Origin: Paenibacillus polymyxa
GTDB lineage: Bacteria > Bacillota > Bacilli > Paenibacillales > Paenibacillaceae
Assembly: GCF_001719045.1 (NCBI RefSeq)
Contig: NZ_CP015423.1
Coordinates: 2,502,001-2,566,000, forward strand
Reading direction: 5' to 3'
DNA: 64,000 bases
The notes beneath the pieces are model-generated. The model was given only the letters and a program-made list of their open reading frames with translations. It was not told the DNA's origin and did no database searches. A program made the position numbers and the translations under genes. This document shows, piece by piece, positions 62,120 through 64,000 of the stretch (positions are counted from its first letter, which is position 1; each line of letters starts with the position of its first letter).

Positions 62120-62407
62120 TTAAAGATCAGCTGTCGCAATCTGAATCGTACCAAATGTGCCTCCGGCCGCGCTAGTCAATAAACCAGCTACCAGCAATAA
62201 GGCAACTTCCACCGTAAGACTAGTGAATGCAGGGATCGTATAGGTAATCACAGGCGCATTGACAACAGTAAGGACAAGATCAATCGGAAAGGGACCGTTA
62301 TTATTAACGGTTACTGCTGCATCTGCACCACCACGCAAATTTTCATAATACGATTTACCGATACCAGCCGCTATCGTAAAGTTTTGTTGAGGTAAAAGAA
62401 TCGCCAT
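62120..62407 (-). CDS. Small beta-rich protein of unknown function
   Basis: 95 aa from the ATG at 62407 (GGGAGGTG 9 nt upstream). No signal peptide, no Cys, rich in Val, Thr and Ala, and almost without charge after residue 35. The run AAVTVNNNGPFPIDLVLTVV followed by YTIPAFTSLTVEVALLL and GGTFGTIQIATADL suggests a beta-sandwich or jelly-roll subunit. A sigmaK-like promoter upstream suggests late mother-cell expression, so a spore-surface role is possible. I do not recognise the family with certainty. Confidence 0.7.
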   Translation of the reverse strand: MAILLPQQNFTIAAGIGKSYYENLRGGADAAVTVNNNGPFPIDLVLTVVNAPVITYTIPAFTSLTVEVALLLVAGLLTSAAGGTFGTIQIATADL

Positions 62408-62436
62408 AGTTTTCACCTCCCTTGCGTTTGATAGTG

Positions 62437-62463
62437 TATTCTATGCTTCCAATCTACGAGCGT
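62437..62463 (-). promoter_or_regulatory. SigmaK-like promoter
   Basis: CATAGAATA (62445-62437) fits the -10 CATANNNTA used by mother-cell sigma factors. AC lies 16 nt upstream (62463-62462), as in sigmaK promoters, though the bases flanking AC do not match. It is 30 nt before the start of the small beta-rich protein. Confidence 0.5.
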
Positions 62464-62535
62464 AACGTTAAGTGACTCAGTAATAAGACACAATTCGAAA
62501 GACTTATAGATTAACGTACCCTAACCTATGCTAAA

Positions 62536-62583
62536 AAGGAGTTGCCCTCTCAGATTCTTTGCAGAATCTGCGGACAACTCCTT
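62536..62583 (-). terminator. Terminator of the GH2 gene
   Basis: AAGGAGTTG/CAACTCCTT outer arms and a CAGATTCT/AGAATCTG inner stem form a long hairpin, followed by UUUUUAGC on the minus strand. Confidence 0.85.
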
Positions 62584-62649
62584 ACTAAATAATAGAAGTA
62601 TCAGACAGTATAAAAGCAGTTAGCAGGATTGTATGTTGCCTTTGCTTCC

Positions 62650-64000
62650 TTATTGCACGTCAATGCTCAATTCCTGCAAACCGAAACGAGAAGGCGCTGA
62701 AACCTTCACGCGGATATTGCCAGCCTCACCCTTTGTACGAATCCAGAATGCAATGCGTCCACCAATTAGGGATAAGCTTGAAGGACCGATCAATTCACCC
62801 ACTCCCTCGACCTCCACCGAAACAGGATCTGTATAGAACGGCAGGGCATTGCCGTATTCGTCTAGAGCATCCACTACTACTCGGGTTACGTCCCAATCGC
62901 CAGCTTCCAGTACCATATCATCTGCAGCTACCCGTAGCTCTGTCGGCACCGGATTACGTGAATAGTATTTGCGGATCACTTCTTGCCCGTCTACGTACCC
63001 AATGAATACAGCGTCTTCCCACTTCATGCCCCAGTGGCCTGTCAGCTCGTCGATCACGACAGGGGGGTGAGGAAGCGCCGGGTACTTCTCTCGGTTCGGA
63101 CGATAAATACCTTTGCGCTCATGACCGTAGATGAACTCCACCTCATCGCAATTGGTGAACACGACCAGCGGCACAATGCCCCCGATATTTCGCTCGCCAC
63201 GAGACCAGTAAGTGACCGGCTCCATAACGGTTTCCTGTTCGACGTTCTTCTGGCTCCGATACACGCTCGCTGCAAATTTAGGCAGGCGGAACATATCCAT
63301 GACACCGTGGTAGCAGATTTTATCACCGGAACCAAAATCAGCATGCGTGTTATAGTCAAAAGCACACCAGCCAATCGCTCCGGCAATGCCCTCATCGGCA
63401 TAGGAAGCGTTTTGAACCCGCGTATGGCGCAGTGCATGCTCCATTACCCGTTCCTCCTGGTCAAAACGTTTCGTCGGGTACATATGCCCGTTATATTCCG
63501 TTACCAGATAAGGGACCGGATGATCCAGCTTTGTAACGAGAGACGGCTGGCGCAAGCCTGTCGTTTCGCCATCTACGCCTTCTGTATCGTCATACGTATC
63601 AAAATTGCGGATTTCCTTCGCCAAATATTTTTTGTGCCCACCATCATGAACAAAATCATTTATCGTATATACATCTTCCAGCAGCTCACTGCCTACAATA
63701 TAACGCACACCACCCGTAGCACGGGTCGGATCTAGCTTTCGTGCCAGCTCATTGGTACGCGTGTACAGATCATGGTCATCCTGCGACTCATTAATTCGTA
63801 CGCCCCAGATTACAATGGAGGGATGATTACGATCACGGATAATCATGTCCTCTACGTCCCTCACCGCCTGCTCCTTCCACGCTTCACCGCCAATATGCTG
63901 CCAACCCGGAATCTCTTCGAAAACAAGCAATCCAATCTCATCACAGCGGTCTAGAAAATGACGGGACTGAGGGTAGTGGGATGTCCGTACCATATTCAGC
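62650..64000 (-). CDS. Glycoside hydrolase family 2 enzyme, C-terminal part (cut by window edge)
   Basis: The frame is open at the window end; about 450 C-terminal residues are present. It begins N-MVRTSHYPQSRHFLDRCDEIGLLVFEEIPGW, a GH2 core strand. The acid/base Glu is in WGVRINESQDD and the likely nucleophile Glu in YLVTEYNGHM. C-terminal beta domains follow (WDVTRVVVDALDEYGN...). It would be a beta-galactosidase, beta-glucuronidase or beta-mannosidase-like enzyme; the missing N-terminus prevents a choice. No secretion signal can be assessed. Confidence 0.88.
   Translation of the reverse strand, partial: LNMVRTSHYPQSRHFLDRCDEIGLLVFEEIPGWQHIGGEAWKEQAVRDVEDMIIRDRNHPSIVIWGVRINESQDDHDLYTRTNELARKLDPTRATGGVRYIVGSELLEDVYTINDFVHDGGHKKYLAKEIRNFDTYDDTEGVDGETTGLRQPSLVTKLDHPVPYLVTEYNGHMYPTKRFDQEERVMEHALRHTRVQNASYADEGIAGAIGWCAFDYNTHADFGSGDKICYHGVMDMFRLPKFAASVYRSQKNVEQETVMEPVTYWSRGERNIGGIVPLVVFTNCDEVEFIYGHERKGIYRPNREKYPALPHPPVVIDELTGHWGMKWEDAVFIGYVDGQEVIRKYYSRNPVPTELRVAADDMVLEAGDWDVTRVVVDALDEYGNALPFYTDPVSVEVEGVGELIGPSSLSLIGGRIAFWIRTKGEAGNIRVKVSAPSRFGLQELSIDVQ

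Overview
The window looks like chromosomal DNA of a Paenibacillus of the P. polymyxa group. I infer this from the mid-GC, Bacillus-like genes, strong AGGAGG ribosome sites, TTG/GTG starts, a large set of plant-polysaccharide genes and a class I lantibiotic cluster. No database was searched. I saw no rRNA, tRNA, CRISPR array, insertion sequence or phage gene.

Layout. 0.1-4.2 kb: glycerol operon glpP-glpK-glpD (minus), with a GlpP-type leader terminator before glpD. 4.4-12.4 kb: mixed housekeeping and transport genes (esterase, NAD(P)-binding protein with a palindromic operator, CPA2 antiporter, GNAT acetyltransferase, two MFS pumps, a winged-helix regulator overlapping one of them). 12.6-17.5 kb: pectin/uronate catabolism, kduI-eda-kduD divergent from kdgK, with a LacI-type kdgR. 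17.7-26 kb: MATE pump, AcuI-like reductase, ECF sigma factor with a DUF4179 membrane partner, and a sugar ABC importer.

26.3-35.4 kb: a complete AT-richer class I lanthipeptide operon on the minus strand, lanA-lanF-lanE-lanG-lanB-lanT-lanC. The 58-residue precursor has a subtilin-type leader and a 36-residue core that keeps the nisin-like A/B ring spacing but differs after it. No lanP, lanI or lanRK is present.

35.9-39.7 kb: an ABC-F ATPase gene preceded by a 47-codon leader ORF and an intrinsic terminator (attenuation layout), then a pbuE purine efflux gene behind an adenine riboswitch closely like that of B. subtilis pbuE. 39.7-48.7 kb: a beta-mannan oligosaccharide locus made of two divergent operons. 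One encodes the importer, a GH130 phosphorylase and a CE7 deacetylase; the other encodes an AGE-family epimerase and a GH130 mannosylglucose phosphorylase. A LacI regulator follows. Both divergent promoters carry the same 13-bp operator just downstream of -10. The pathway would be import, deacetylation, epimerisation of mannobiose to mannosyl-glucose, and phosphorolysis to mannose-1-phosphate.

48.9-64 kb: small conserved genes (YdjO-like, UPF0316, CsbD-like with a sigmaB-like promoter), two stalk-domain proteins (one interrupted by an in-frame stop), a secreted GH43 arabinanase, the DUF1641/ndh pair, a rhodanese, an HNH protein, an intracellular alpha-amylase, gpmA, a Bax inhibitor-1 family protein, a small beta-rich protein behind a sigmaK-like promoter, and a GH2 enzyme cut by the window edge.
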